Source: Devosia sp. A16 (lineage in GTDB: Bacteria; Pseudomonadota; Alphaproteobacteria; Rhizobiales; Devosiaceae). Taken from it: DNA of 64,000 nucleotides. A model generated the notes under the pieces. It did no database searches and was not told where the DNA came from. It saw nothing but the letters and a program-made list of their open reading frames with translations. Within the stretch, counting starts at the first letter, position 1; each line of letters begins with the position of its first letter. Below are positions 1 to 10,044 of the stretch, piece by piece. The stretch spans positions 3,139,501 to 3,203,500 of the forward strand of contig NZ_CP012945.1 of NCBI RefSeq assembly GCF_001402915.1. Reading direction: 5' to 3'. Made by a program: the position numbers and the translations under genes.

Positions 1-1203
1 GTAGCGCATCTCGGGCTGGATCGAGTACCAGTCCGGACGCTGCGGATCGCGGTCATAGGTGTAGCCGCCGACCTCGCGGTAATGGGCGGCATACTGGGCG
101 AGCTTGTCGCGGTCGACCTCGACGCCGAGCCCCGGCGCCTTGGGCACCGCGATCTCGCCGTCGACATATTTGAGCTTGCCGCCCACGATGATGTCGTCGA
201 GCAGGTGGTGGTAATGGGCGTCCGCCGCAAAGCTCATATTGGGCAGTGCCGCGCCCAGATGCAGCATCGAGGCGAGCTGGATGCCGAGCTCCCCCGAGGA
301 GTGGACGCTGGCCCCGAACTGGAACGTCTCAAGCACCTGGCCGGCCTTGTAGGCCTGGCGCAAGCCACCCCAGAACGTGGTGTCGAGCAGGATCACGTCG
401 ACCGCGTCGTGCTTGATGCAACTGGCCAGCTGCTCGAAATTGACCACTACGGTATTGGTGGCGGTGGGGATGGAAATGCGGTCGCGCAACCGCCGCATGC
501 CTTCGAGCCCGAAGCACGGGTCCTCGAAATAGTCGTTACGGATATGCTCGATCTGTTTGGCGACCCAGATCGAGTCCTCGACCGACCACACCGAATTGGG
601 GTCGAGCCGGAAGCGGTCGCCGGGCAGCGCTTCGGCAATTGCCGAAAACACTTCGACATCGTGCTCGGGAGCGAACACGCCGCCCTTCAGCTTGTGCGAC
701 TTGAAGCCGTGCAGCTGTTTCTGCCGCTTGGCTTCCTTGACCAGCGCATCAGCCGAGAACTCGTCGCCAAAACCGTTCTTCTCGTTGGCGTAGCGGTAGA
801 ACAGGTAGCTGGCGAACGGGATCGACTCCCGCAGCGCCCCGCCGATCAGGTCGCAGGCCCTGACCCCCAGCGCCTTGCCGGCGACGTCCATGCACGCCAT
901 CTCGAGCGCCGCGTGCAGCTGCATGCGTGAGTTGTAGAGGCTCGCCACCGGGTTCATGATTTTCCAGCGCAGCTGTTCGAGCTGCAGCGGGTCATGCCCC
1001 TTCAGGTAGGGCAGCAGACCCTTGATCGCGGCTTCGGCGCTCTCGCCGCCGCCACCGAGCTCGCCCCAGCCGGAAATCCCTTCGTCGGTCACCACCTCGA
1101 CGATGGTGCGCACGAACCGCCCCCAATGGGCGCCCGACGCATGCCGCAGCGGCGCCTCGAGCGGCACGGCGACGGTGGTGGCCTTGATATCGACGATCTT
1201 CAT
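1..1203 (-). CDS. Glucarate dehydratase-like enolase-superfamily protein (3' end off window)
   Basis: 401 codons are visible and the reading frame is still open at the left edge, so the C-terminus is missing. The family dehydrates acid sugars such as D-glucarate to 2-keto-3-deoxy acids, using Mg2+. Seen: the N-terminus begins [20 protein letters not shown]; an SHKLKGG segment matches the K-x-K base of the glucarate dehydratase subgroup; LDPNSVW supplies a metal ligand; and a [12 protein letters not shown] segment matches the catalytic His region. ATG at 1203; no strong ribosome binding site. It is divergent from the lactonase/glycosidase operon at 1430. The subgroup is fairly clear, but the exact substrate is unknown. 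Confidence 0.8.
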   Translation of the reverse strand, partial: MKIVDIKATTVAVPLEAPLRHASGAHWGRFVRTIVEVVTDEGISGWGELGGGGESAEAAIKGLLPYLKGHDPLQLEQLRWKIMNPVASLYNSRMQLHAALEMACMDVAGKALGVRACDLIGGALRESIPFASYLFYRYANEKNGFGDEFSADALVKEAKRQKQLHGFKSHKLKGGVFAPEHDVEVFSAIAEALPGDRFRLDPNSVWSVEDSIWVAKQIEHIRNDYFEDPCFGLEGMRRLRDRISIPTATNTVVVNFEQLASCIKHDAVDVILLDTTFWGGLRQAYKAGQVLETFQFGASVHSSGELGIQLASMLHLGAALPNMSFAADAHYHHLLDDIIVGGKLKYVDGEIAVPKAPGLGVEVDRDKLAQYAAHYREVGGYTYDRDPQRPDWYSIQPEMRY

Positions 1204-1314
1204 TCGGTTGCGGTCTCGACGTTTCGAACGGGCCGAGGAGGCCATCCGGTCACCGCTCCGGGTGCTGCTTTTGTCGCATCCCGCATCGGTGTCGTCCTCC
1301 CTTGCCAAGCCGTT

Positions 1315-1329
1315 GTAGGTCTACCATAC
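1315..1329. promoter_or_regulatory. Possible GntR-type operator between divergent operons
   Basis: GTAGGTCTACCATAC contains an inverted GGT-N2-ACC core of the kind bound by FCD-type GntR regulators. It lies in the 226-bp gap between the divergent genes at 1203 and 1430. Only one short imperfect palindrome is visible, so this is weak. Confidence 0.25.
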
Positions 1330-1429
1330 TAGTTGTGTCAATTGCTCTCGATCCTGTTCCAAATGAACGGGCTTGGCAAGCGCCGATGGGCGCGAGGGAG
1401 CAGTGGCAGGGAGAAGCGGGAGGGACGTC

Positions 1430-2527
1430 GTGCCGATTTACGCATTCACCGGGAGCCTGACGCGCTCCATGCCGCAATACGGCGCCGCCAATGGCGAGGG
1501 CATCACCCGGCTGAGCTTCGACGACGAAACCGGCCGGCTGGGCGCGGTGGATCGCATCGGCGGCGTCGACGACACCGCTTGGCTGGTAACCGACGCGGCG
1601 CGCGGCCGGCTCTATTCGACCTGCGAGATCACCGGCACCCAGGAGAGCGCCATCGCCGCCTATGCGGTGGAGGCGGACGGGTTACGGCTGATCAACCGCC
1701 AGCCGACGCTCGGCAACGAGGCCTGCCATGCCAGCCTCTCGACCGATGGAAAATTCCTGCTGGTCGCCAACTATAACGGCGCCAACCCCGAGGGCTGGCC
1801 CGACGCGGCGCTCAGTGTCTTTCCCATTGCCGAAGACGGCTCACTCGGCGCCGCGGTGGCGAGCGTCCGCCACACCGGTAGCGGCCCCAATGCGGCCCGC
1901 CAGACCACGGCGCATGCCCATTGCGTCGTGCCGGCGCCCTCGGGCGACATCATCTATGTCGCCGATCTCGGCATCGACCGGCTTGTCGCATACCGGCTCG
2001 GCGCCGATGGCAGCCTGACCCATGAAGCCGCCCGCGACTTCGCGCTGCCGGCCGGTCTCGGCCCGCGCCACCTGGTGTTCTCCAGTGATGGCCGCGCCAT
2101 CTTCATGGTCAGCGAACTGATCCCCACCGTGGTCAGCCTCGCGGTCGACCCGGCAACCGGCGCGCTCTCGCAGCGCGACGCCTTTGCCATCCCCTCGCTC
2201 GATGGCGGCATCGTCCAGCCGGCCGGCATCGTGCGCAGCGCCGATGGCCGGCACCTGTTCGTCGGCTTGCGGGTCTGCAACGACATCCTGGCGCTCCGCA
2301 TCGACGCGGCAACCGGCAAGCTGACCCAGACCGGCCGCTGGCCGAGCGGCGGCGCCACTCCCAGGGATCTCGCCTTTTCGCCTTCCGGCCAGCACCTCTT
2401 GGTCGCCAACCAGGATTCCGATCGGCTGACGGTGTTCGCCGTCGATCACGCCACCGGCACGCTCTCCGAGCCGCTGCAACATTTCGACGTCGGCACCCCG
2501 ATGTCGGTCAAGCTCGCCGCCTTCTAG
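1430..2527 (+). CDS. Lactonase family protein (6-phosphogluconolactonase-like beta-propeller)
   Basis: 365 aa. Repeated blades with the pattern xGxxLLVANY and GPRHLVFSSDGR match the seven-bladed lactonase family (Pfam PF10282), whose members hydrolyse sugar lactones to the free acids. A GTG start at 1430 is chosen because GGGAGGG lies about six bases upstream and the protein then begins VPIYAFTGSLTR, the usual family start. A longer in-frame reading from 1373 has no such signal. It is the first gene of an apparent operon with the two glycosidases downstream (36-bp gap), so it may act on lactones formed from the oxidised sugars they release. No signal peptide is visible. Confidence 0.8.
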   Translation: MPIYAFTGSLTRSMPQYGAANGEGITRLSFDDETGRLGAVDRIGGVDDTAWLVTDAARGRLYSTCEITGTQESAIAAYAVEADGLRLINRQPTLGNEACHASLSTDGKFLLVANYNGANPEGWPDAALSVFPIAEDGSLGAAVASVRHTGSGPNAARQTTAHAHCVVPAPSGDIIYVADLGIDRLVAYRLGADGSLTHEAARDFALPAGLGPRHLVFSSDGRAIFMVSELIPTVVSLAVDPATGALSQRDAFAIPSLDGGIVQPAGIVRSADGRHLFVGLRVCNDILALRIDAATGKLTQTGRWPSGGATPRDLAFSPSGQHLLVANQDSDRLTVFAVDHATGTLSEPLQHFDVGTPMSVKLAAF

Positions 2528-2563
2528 GCGGCCTCTTCCTTCCTCCGTTCATCAGAGCCTCCC

Positions 2564-5179
2564 ATGATCAACGAAATCCTCTTCGTCCATCACAGCCATA
2601 CCGACATCGGCTACACCCACCCGCAGCCGGTGGTGATGGAGCTGCACCGCCGCTTCATCGACGAGGCGCTCGATATCGCCGAGCGCACCGCCGACTACCC
2701 CGACGATGCGAAATTCCGCTGGACCTGCGAGGTCACCGGCGGAACCATGGATTGGTGGGTCCATGCATCGAACGCCGATCGTGACCGCTTCCTTGCCGCA
2801 GTGAAGCGCGGGCAGATCGAAGTCGCCGGCATGGGCTGGCACATGACCCCGCTGATGGATCATTCGATGGTCCTCGATGTGCTGAAGCCGCTGAAATTCT
2901 TCCGCGAGCTCGGCATTCCGGTGCGCTCGGCGATGAACACCGACGTTAACGGCCTGCCGTGGGGCGTCGTCGATGCGCTGCTCGACCACGGCATCACCGG
3001 CATCTCCATGGCCATCAACGAACATTACGGCCACGCGCTGAAGCCCTGGCCGCGCGCCTTCAACTGGCAGGCGCCGGGCGGCCGCAGCATCACCGCCTAT
3101 AACGGCTTCATCTACGGCGTGACCTCCGATCGCAGCCTGCAGATTCCGACGAACATGGAAGAGGCCCGGGCTCGCGTGCCGCGCTGGGCGAAGAAGTGGG
3201 AGGCGACCGGCTATCCGCATCCCTTCCTGATGATGCAGATCACCAATGTGCGCTACCACGACAACGGCTCGCCCCAGGCGGGGCTCCCCGATTTCATCCG
3301 CAACTTCAACGAGGGCAATGCCTCGACCGGCGGCATCAAGCTAAGGCTCGGCACCATCAGCGAGTTCTTCGACCGTGTCCGCCAGCAGCCGGCCGAGACA
3401 ATGCCGACGTTGCGCGGCGACTGGACCGACTGGTGGAATTTCGGTGCCGGCTCCACCGCACACGAAACCGCGCAGGCGATGCGCGGCCAGCGCGACCTCG
3501 ATGTCGCCACCGGTATCGATGCGTGGCATCCGACCGAGGCGCCGCGCCGTCGCGCCATGCTGCACGACCTCGCCCGCAAGGGCCTCGCGCTCTATGCCGA
3601 GCACACCTGGGGCGCCGACCGCTCGATCAGCCAGCCACACTCGCCCGAAACCCGCACCCAGCAACTGCTGAAGCTCGCGACCGTCGCCGAAGGCGCCAGC
3701 GTCGCCCGCATGCTGCGCCGCGACGGGCTCGAACGGCTCGGCATCGAAGCCGGCGGTGACGCGCCGACGCTGCTGGTCTACAACCCGCACGGTTTTGCGG
3801 TGAAGCAGTCGGTGCGGCTGCCCTACCTGCCGCCGATGACCGACGCACCCGATCCCAAGCGCGGCTTCGGCCTCGAAGACCTGGTGCCCACCGGCCCCTC
3901 GTCGCACCGCATCCAGCGCCAGGACGTGGTGACTTCGGATCTCCCCGAGCACGGCGCCTACTACACCGCCCCCATCGAGGTGCCGGCGCTGAGCTATGTT
4001 ACCATCCCGGCCGCCAAGGCTGCGGTGATGTCCAACGGCAAGCTCCGGGCGAGGGATGGCGTGCTGTCGAACGGCCGCCTCACCGTCAGCCTAGACGCCA
4101 AGGGTGGGCTCGCCTCGCTCAAGCTCGACGGTACCGAGTATGCGGGCGCCGCGAGCGAGCATCTGAAGTTCGGCGTGCCGGTGCTGGAGCGCGTTGCCTC
4201 CGGCATTCGCACCGACATGTTCGACCAGGTCGATCTCGAGTCGCCGGACTGGCACCTTGCCTGGCGTCGCGACTGGCAGGCCGAGCGCTTCGACGGCAAG
4301 CTGGTCACGACCAGCGAGGCGGTGGAACGGGGCAATGCCCGCATCGTCCAGAGTTTCGAATTGCCCAATGGCGATAAGGTCGACGTGCTCTACCGCCTCG
4401 TCGGCGAGGAGCCGGTGCTGCATGTCGAAGCCACTGTAACGAAGCAACCTATCGTCGAGCCGCACGCCATCTACCTGCCCATGCCCACAGCGCTCGCGCA
4501 GGGCTGGGACGCTCACTACGAGACCGGCGGCGCCGTGGTGAAGCTCGATGACGAGCAACTGCCCTATGCCAGCCGTCACTACATCACCGCGCAGCGCTTC
4601 ATCCGCATCGGCGACGCCAGCTCCGAAGTGACGGTCGCCTGCCCGGATGCGCCGCTCTGGCAGGTCGGCGGCTACACCTTCGGCCGCTTCGGCGATCCCG
4701 ATGGCCGTGTCGCTCGCGAGCGGCCGACGCTGGTCGCCTGGCTCACCAACAACTACTGGAGCACCAACTTCCAGGCCGACCAGGGCGGGCAGAGCAAGTA
4801 CCGCTTCACCCTGGTGCCGTCGCCGCGCCGCGAACTCGGGGCTTCGGCACAGGCGGCGCTGAGCTACGCCCAGCCGCTCGCCACCCATGTCTATGCCGAG
4901 CGTGGGCCGGTGCGCAGCACGGCGGCGAGTCTGCTGCAGCTCGAGCTCGGCACGGCGTTGCTGACCCGGCTCGAGGCTGACGGCGACGGCGTGGCGATCA
5001 CCGTGCTCAACCCCGGTGATGCCGCGGTGGAGGCCAAGGTCGGTGCCGGCACGTTCAAGCCCACCAGAGCCAGCCGCACGCCGCTCTCGGGTGGCGCCGG
5101 CGAGGCCCTGCCGCTGGCCGGCGGCAGCGTCGCTTTCACAGTGGCGCCGCGCGCCTGGACCCGCATTGCCCTGAGCTGA
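2564..5179 (+). CDS. GH38/DUF5054-type glycoside hydrolase 1
   Basis: 871 aa. The N-terminus reads HHSHTDIGYT, the His-x-His-x-Asp zinc-binding start of the GH38 alpha-mannosidase fold. A conserved TDVNGLPWG segment follows near residue 127, where GH38 enzymes carry the nucleophile Asp. EHTWGAD near residue 346 is shared with the next gene. The C-terminal half is beta-rich, as in GH38 C-terminal domains. Members of this divergent group are often annotated as DUF5054; their substrates are not established. No signal peptide, so probably cytoplasmic. Second gene of the operon. Confidence 0.7.
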   Translation: MINEILFVHHSHTDIGYTHPQPVVMELHRRFIDEALDIAERTADYPDDAKFRWTCEVTGGTMDWWVHASNADRDRFLAAVKRGQIEVAGMGWHMTPLMDHSMVLDVLKPLKFFRELGIPVRSAMNTDVNGLPWGVVDALLDHGITGISMAINEHYGHALKPWPRAFNWQAPGGRSITAYNGFIYGVTSDRSLQIPTNMEEARARVPRWAKKWEATGYPHPFLMMQITNVRYHDNGSPQAGLPDFIRNFNEGNASTGGIKLRLGTISEFFDRVRQQPAETMPTLRGDWTDWWNFGAGSTAHETAQAMRGQRDLDVATGIDAWHPTEAPRRRAMLHDLARKGLALYAEHTWGADRSISQPHSPETRTQQLLKLATVAEGASVARMLRRDGLERLGIEAGGDAPTLLVYNPHGFAVKQSVRLPYLPPMTDAPDPKRGFGLEDLVPTGPSSHRIQRQDVVTSDLPEHGAYYTAPIEVPALSYVTIPAAKAAVMSNGKLRARDGVLSNGRLTVSLDAKGGLASLKLDGTEYAGAASEHLKFGVPVLERVASGIRTDMFDQVDLESPDWHLAWRRDWQAERFDGKLVTTSEAVERGNARIVQSFELPNGDKVDVLYRLVGEEPVLHVEATVTKQPIVEPHAIYLPMPTALAQGWDAHYETGGAVVKLDDEQLPYASRHYITAQRFIRIGDASSEVTVACPDAPLWQVGGYTFGRFGDPDGRVARERPTLVAWLTNNYWSTNFQADQGGQSKYRFTLVPSPRRELGASAQAALSYAQPLATHVYAERGPVRSTAASLLQLELGTALLTRLEADGDGVAITVLNPGDAAVEAKVGAGTFKPTRASRTPLSGGAGEALPLAGGSVAFTVAPRAWTRIALS

Positions 5180-5203
5180 TCGTAGTTTGAGGAGGACGAC
5201 CCC

Positions 5204-7840
5204 GTGAGCAAGATCAAGACGATCTACATCTGCAACCACGCCCATACCGATATCGGCTTTACCGATTATCAGGAGCTGGCCTTGCGCCAGCACGGCGAGT
5301 TCGTCGGCCAGGCACTCGACCTGATCGAGGCTACCGACCGCTACCCGGCTGAAGCGCAGTATCGATGGACCGTCGAGACCACCGGGCCGTTCCTCCGCTA
5401 CCTCCGGCAGGCCAGCCCTGACGAGGTGGCCCGCTTCCGTCACTGGCACGAGCAGGGCCGCATCGACATCGCGGGCATGCAGTACAACATGACGCCGTTG
5501 CTCAATGTCGAGCAGATGCACCGCTCGCTCTATCCGCTGCGGGCGCTGCGCGATGAGTTCGGTTTCCATGTCGAAGCCGCCATGCAGGACGACGTCAATG
5601 GCGTCAGCTGGCTCTATGCAGACCTGCTCGCCGAGCTCGGCATCAAGTTCTACACCGCCGCCATCAACCCGATCCGTGGCGCCCGCCCCAAGCCGTTCCC
5701 CGGGGCGTTCCGCTGGGAAGGCCCGAGCGGCAAAAAGGTGCTGGCCTGGAACGGCTATCACTACCTCTTCGGTCGTAGCCAGGCCGGGCTCGGCAACTGG
5801 GATCTGGTCGATCGGCTGTTGCCGCGCTGGATCGACGAGCTCGAGAACGACGCGAGCTACCCGTTCGATTTCCTCTATTGCGAATCCACCCACCCGGTGC
5901 GCGTCGACAATGGCCCGCCCGATGCCCGCATGCCTGACTTCGTCCGCCGCTGGAACGACGAGCGCCAGAATGTGCGCATGGAGTTCATCACCGTCACCGA
6001 TTTCGGCCGGCTGCTCGAAGACAACTATGCCAAGGTCATCGGCACGCAGCGCGGCGACTGGACCGACCACTGGGCCGACGGCGTCGGCTCCTCGGCGTTC
6101 GAGGTGGGCGTCAACCGCGCCGCCCACGAGATCGTCGGTATCGGCGAGGCGCTGGAAGCCTGGCGCCGCAGCAACGGGCAAGGCGACTGGAATGCACGCC
6201 GCGCCGCCGATATCTACGAGTCGATGACCCTGTTCGACGAGCACACCTGGGGCGCCTATTCCTCGGTCGAGGCGCCGCATTCCCTGTTCAGCCAGGCGCA
6301 GTGGAACCGCAAGGCGGGCTTCGCCTACACCGCCGCCATGGAAGGCCACGGCGCCGTCGCCAAGGCCGCCAATGCGCTGGCCGCGCCGCTCGGGACCAAG
6401 GGCCCGGAAGGCATCTTCAACCTCGGCAATCTCGACCCCAGGGAAGCCTTCAAGGCCTCAGGGATCGATGAAGTGCTGGTGTTCAACACGCTGCCCTGGG
6501 AACGCCGGGTGATCGTCGAGGAGCCCGAGCCGCGCGGTGGCGCCGCACCAGTGGGCATGCTCGACACCTTCTTCAACCGCCGCAGCACCTGGGGCGGCCC
6601 GCGTCCTTATCCCGAGATCCGCCGCGTCGCCGGCACCATCCCGCCAATGGGCTATGCCTTCCTCGACCTGAAAAAAGGCGTCCCGGTCGACGACCTCAAG
6701 GCCAATGGCGATACCATCGAGAACCGGCATTACCGCATCCGTATCGACGGCAGGACGGGCGCGATTGCCGAGCTGTTCGACAAGACGCAGGGCCACGATT
6801 TCGCCGGCAAGTACCAGGGTTGGGGCCCCGGCGAGTATGTCTACGAGACGGTGGGCTCCCCGGACGATCGCCTGGCCATCGCCGACATCAGCTTCGACAA
6901 GCCGGAATTTTTCACCGGTCACACCGACACGCCCTGGAAGCGCGAAACCGCCACCAAGGTGACCCTCGATGCGGCAAAGATCTTCGAAGGCCGTGCTTCG
7001 ATCACCGTCCACATCGAAGCCCCGGGCGTGTCGGCGGCGACCGTAGTTTATGCCCTCGACGGCGACACCAAGTGCGTCGTCGTCGACTGGAGCATCGACA
7101 AGCTCGAGCACGCCGATGCCGAGGCGGTATTCGTCGCCTTCCCGTTCAACCTGGGGAAGCCGGACTTTCTGCTCGATCTCAACGGCATCCCCGCTGTGCC
7201 CAATACCGATCAGCTCGATGGCGCCGCCAAGGACTGGTATCCGGTCGGGCGCTGGGTCGATGTCAGCGACACCAAGCGCGGCGTCACTGTCGTGCCGCTC
7301 GACGCGCCGCTGGTGCATCTGGGCGGCATCACCACCGGCAAGTGGAACCGCACGCTCGAGCCTGAAGGCCCGACCATCATGAGCTGGGCGCTCAACAACC
7401 ACTGGCTGGTGAACTTCAAGTCGGCCCAGTCCGGCCGCATCCCGCTGCGCTACCGCCTCACCACCCATGAAGGTCCGGCCGATGCGGCGGCCGCCGCGAA
7501 GTTCGCCGCCGAAGTCGCGACCCCGCCAGTGGCGATGCGCGACATCAAGCCGACGGGGAAGCTGAGCGACAGCTTCTTCGGCACCGACGAGAAGTCGCCG
7601 GTGCTGGTCACCGCCAAGCCCGGTGAGGATGGCGGCTGGGTGGCGCTGCGCCTGCAGAACCTCTCAAAGGAGGCGGCGAAGCAGACCGTGACCTTCACCG
7701 GCAATCCCGCGGCAGCGCGCAGCGCCGACCCGATCGAGCATCCGGGTGCGGCGCTTGCGCTCAACGGCAAGGCGCTGACGGTCGAGGTGCAGCCGCTGGA
7801 GATCAGGACGGTGCTGGTGCGGTTTACGCCGGAGGTGTGA
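5204..7840 (+). CDS. GH38/DUF5054-type glycoside hydrolase 2
   Basis: 878 aa, a diverged paralogue of the gene directly upstream with the same block order: NHAHTDIGFT at the N-terminus, MQDDVNGVSW near residue 127, RGDWTDHW, then DEHTWGAYSS. GTG start with GAGGAGGACG upstream, 24 bases after the previous stop. The tandem pair probably arose by an old duplication, since similarity is confined to motif blocks. Expected to be a cytoplasmic, metal-dependent glycosidase. The substrate may be a modified mannoside or another alpha-glycoside taken up by a nearby importer, but that is inference. Confidence 0.7.
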   Translation: MSKIKTIYICNHAHTDIGFTDYQELALRQHGEFVGQALDLIEATDRYPAEAQYRWTVETTGPFLRYLRQASPDEVARFRHWHEQGRIDIAGMQYNMTPLLNVEQMHRSLYPLRALRDEFGFHVEAAMQDDVNGVSWLYADLLAELGIKFYTAAINPIRGARPKPFPGAFRWEGPSGKKVLAWNGYHYLFGRSQAGLGNWDLVDRLLPRWIDELENDASYPFDFLYCESTHPVRVDNGPPDARMPDFVRRWNDERQNVRMEFITVTDFGRLLEDNYAKVIGTQRGDWTDHWADGVGSSAFEVGVNRAAHEIVGIGEALEAWRRSNGQGDWNARRAADIYESMTLFDEHTWGAYSSVEAPHSLFSQAQWNRKAGFAYTAAMEGHGAVAKAANALAAPLGTKGPEGIFNLGNLDPREAFKASGIDEVLVFNTLPWERRVIVEEPEPRGGAAPVGMLDTFFNRRSTWGGPRPYPEIRRVAGTIPPMGYAFLDLKKGVPVDDLKANGDTIENRHYRIRIDGRTGAIAELFDKTQGHDFAGKYQGWGPGEYVYETVGSPDDRLAIADISFDKPEFFTGHTDTPWKRETATKVTLDAAKIFEGRASITVHIEAPGVSAATVVYALDGDTKCVVVDWSIDKLEHADAEAVFVAFPFNLGKPDFLLDLNGIPAVPNTDQLDGAAKDWYPVGRWVDVSDTKRGVTVVPLDAPLVHLGGITTGKWNRTLEPEGPTIMSWALNNHWLVNFKSAQSGRIPLRYRLTTHEGPADAAAAAKFAAEVATPPVAMRDIKPTGKLSDSFFGTDEKSPVLVTAKPGEDGGWVALRLQNLSKEAAKQTVTFTGNPAAARSADPIEHPGAALALNGKALTVEVQPLEIRTVLVRFTPEV

Positions 7841-7860
7841 TCGGCAGGCTGGTGTGTGTG

Positions 7861-8000
7861 GCCACCCCCACCCTTGATCCCTCCCCACAAGGGGGAGGGA
7901 GACCTGACTGCCAGCCTCGCTTCTATCGTCTCCCTCCCCCTTGTGGGGAGGGTAGCGCAGCTAGGGCCAACTGCCCGTAGCGAAGCGGGGTGGGGGTGGG
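7861..8000. repeat. Dispersed palindromic repeat, type 1
   Basis: Two inverted arms (CCCTCCCCACAAGGGGGAGGG and the complementary CCCTCCCCCTTGTGGGGAGGG) are flanked by outer CCACCCCCAC and GTGGGGGTGGG arms, making a nested stem-loop. Related copies are near 17552, 27721 and 40109. With the next repeat it fills the 336-bp gap between convergent genes; nothing else is seen there. It could terminate transcription from both sides. Confidence 0.7.
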
Positions 8001-8029
8001 CAGAACGCTCAGACGGACGTCGCAGCCTC

Positions 8030-8155
8030 CTTTCACCTCTCCCTTGGGGGGGAGGTCGGCGCGTAGCGCCGGGTGAGGGGGCCTTGCCCCAAGCGCGGTG
8101 TTTGCGGCAAGGCCCCCTCACCCAACCCTCTCCCCCAAGGGAGAGGGGCGCTCTA
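8030..8155. repeat. Dispersed palindromic repeat, type 2
   Basis: Inverted arms of the CACCTCTCCCTTGGGGG kind, with a GCGCGTAGCGC core and complementary CCCCCTCACCC flanks. Related copies are at 45432 and 50583, likewise between converging transcription units. Confidence 0.65.
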
Positions 8156-8176
8156 AACGCCGCATCCGGCTTTCCG

Positions 8177-9196
8177 TCAGACGACCTTCGCCGCCTCCAC
8201 TGCAATGCGATAGCGCGTCACAAACCGCTCCCCTGCGCTGAACCGCCTCGCCGTCTTCGTCCCCCGCCGCGAGATCGGGTTGTCCGCCCCGGAAATCTGC
8301 GGCCCGAGGTCAAACGCCGAACAGATCGGCTCGAACCCCAGTGCCAGGTGCCGGCCGTTCCACGGCGCCATCTGCCGGCCGCGGTTCGACATCCAGAGCA
8401 AGGCGCTCGGGAAGTGCTCCTTGTTCCAGCTGAGCCGCACCCGGTAGCCTTCAGCACTGTTCCACAGCGAGGCGGTGCCGGGCATGTCGAGCAGTTGCAG
8501 GATTTCCTCGGTCGCCTGCGGCAGCGGCACTCGGGCGACATCGAGTCGCGACCCATTCTGCAGCGCCACATCGCGCCACGGCGTCTGAAACCGGCCCTGT
8601 TCGAAGATCGAGCTGTCGTCGACCGGTCCGGGGAAAGTCGCCCCGGTGATTTCGTCACCCACTTCGATATGCATGGCGCCAACTTTGCTCGGCAGCCGGA
8701 ACGATGGGTGGAGGCCCAGCGGCAGAGTGCAGTCGGCTCGGGCCTCGATGGTCAATTCGAAGTCGAGCGCCGTCGTCTGGGGATCGGGCGTGACGCGCCG
8801 ATGCAGCGCCTTGATCGGGTGGGCCTCGGGGTAGGCAATGCGCAGCGCGATGCTGCCTTCGGCACCGGTCTCGAACTGCCAGTCATGGTTGGAGCTGAAG
8901 CCGTGCGGATCGGTATCGACCGTCGGGCTTGCCGACGATCGCGGCCAGTCGCCCCTCGCCGCGCGATCCCCATCGACACCGAACGGCACGCATGGCCACT
9001 CGCCGCGCAGCCGTTTGAGGATGCCGGGCAGGGCCTCCCCACCGGCCTCGTTCGCCCATGGCGCCACCTGGAACGGCGCCACCGGCCTTCCGTCGGGCAA
9101 CACGAACAGCGTCGGCCCGATCATCCCGCCCAGGCTCTCGACGCTGACCACGCCATGCGCCCACACCAGCGACCGCGCCTCACCCAACCTGGTCAT
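8177..9196 (-). CDS. Aldose 1-epimerase-superfamily (galactose mutarotase-like) protein
   Basis: 339 aa. The beta-sandwich mutarotase pattern is visible: an early GGMIGPTLF strand, SSNHDWQFE in the middle, LGLHPSFRLP (the His-Pro strand typical of the fold) and a late WNGRHLALGFEPICSAF stretch. Family members equilibrate sugar anomers or bind related sugars. ATG at 9196 preceded by GCGAGGGAGTGACG. It stands alone, converging on the glycosidase operon. It is not a canonical GalM, so the sugar is unknown. Confidence 0.6.
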   Translation of the reverse strand: MTRLGEARSLVWAHGVVSVESLGGMIGPTLFVLPDGRPVAPFQVAPWANEAGGEALPGILKRLRGEWPCVPFGVDGDRAARGDWPRSSASPTVDTDPHGFSSNHDWQFETGAEGSIALRIAYPEAHPIKALHRRVTPDPQTTALDFELTIEARADCTLPLGLHPSFRLPSKVGAMHIEVGDEITGATFPGPVDDSSIFEQGRFQTPWRDVALQNGSRLDVARVPLPQATEEILQLLDMPGTASLWNSAEGYRVRLSWNKEHFPSALLWMSNRGRQMAPWNGRHLALGFEPICSAFDLGPQISGADNPISRRGTKTARRFSAGERFVTRYRIAVEAAKVV

Positions 9197-9317
9197 CGTC
9201 ACTCCCTCGCTTTGTTGCCGCGAAAGTGAGCCATTGCATCGCCGGCGACAACCGGGGACGTGACGTTTTCGATGCAACTGGCTGGCGACGCAGACTTAGG
9301 AGCTGCCTGGGCCCGGC

Positions 9318-10025
9318 TCAGCGCTTCGTCGCCTCGTACGCCGCCAGCACGTCACCGAGCGTGCCGCGCACATGCTGCGCATTGATCTTCGCCGCTGCGT
9401 CCGGGTCGCGCCGGCGGAAGGCATCGAGCAGTGCGTGGTGCTCCGCTTTCACGCGCTGCGCAAACGCCGCTGTGCGACCGCGCTTGTTCATCAGGCTTTC
9501 GCTCAGTCCGTAATAGCGGGCGATCAGGTCAGCCGCTTCCAGGTTGCCGCCATGGGTGTTGATGAAGCGGTGGAAGGCGTGGTTGGCGGCATCGATCCGG
9601 ACCCAGTCCATCGCGTCGATGGCCGCATCATGCTCGACTTGCAGCGCCTCGAGTTTCCTGAGCGAGGACAGTGAGGCTTCCTCGGCGAACTGCCGCGCCA
9701 GGAACGATTCCAGCGCCTCGCCGATCTCGTGCGAATAGACCAGCCGGTTGCGGTCGATCTCGCGCACCCGCGCTCCGTGGTTGGGGATCATTTCGACCAG
9801 CCCTTCGCCCTCGAGCTGCTGCAATGCCTCGCGCACCGGCTGCACGCTGACCCCGAAGCGCTCAGCGATGGCCGTCATCCGCAGCCAGCCGCCCAACGGG
9901 ATGTCGCCGGCAATGATCTCGGTCCTCAGCAGGTTGGTGACCCGCTGATAGGTGGTCTCGGTCTTCGCCTCCGAAGCGCCGTTTCGCCTGCGGGGCTTGG
10001 CTACCGGTGGCGCGTCCTGATCCAT
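9318..10025 (-). CDS. GntR family transcriptional regulator, FCD type
   Basis: 235 aa. An N-terminal winged helix-turn-helix (residues about 20-85, with ERFGVSVQPVREALQQLEGEG) is followed by an all-helical FCD ligand domain with acidic and His residues likely to bind a metal and a small carboxylate. ATG at 10025 with GAGGA upstream; a longer frame would run through the operator region. Divergent from the sugar importer/aldolase operon at 10278, which it most likely represses until a sugar acid binds. Confidence 0.85.
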   Translation of the reverse strand: MDQDAPPVAKPRRRNGASEAKTETTYQRVTNLLRTEIIAGDIPLGGWLRMTAIAERFGVSVQPVREALQQLEGEGLVEMIPNHGARVREIDRNRLVYSHEIGEALESFLARQFAEEASLSSLRKLEALQVEHDAAIDAMDWVRIDAANHAFHRFINTHGGNLEAADLIARYYGLSESLMNKRGRTAAFAQRVKAEHHALLDAFRRRDPDAAAKINAQHVRGTLGDVLAAYEATKR

Positions 10026-10044
10026 GGCATCCTCGGCACAATGT

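Noticed and set aside
4091-6349. Long open frame of 752 residues on the - strand.
   Set aside because: Antisense to both GH38-type genes, low-complexity composition, no motif.
7861-8155. Possible CRISPR-like repeat array.
   Set aside because: Only a few nested palindromes of differing sequence with no regular spacer length and no cas genes.
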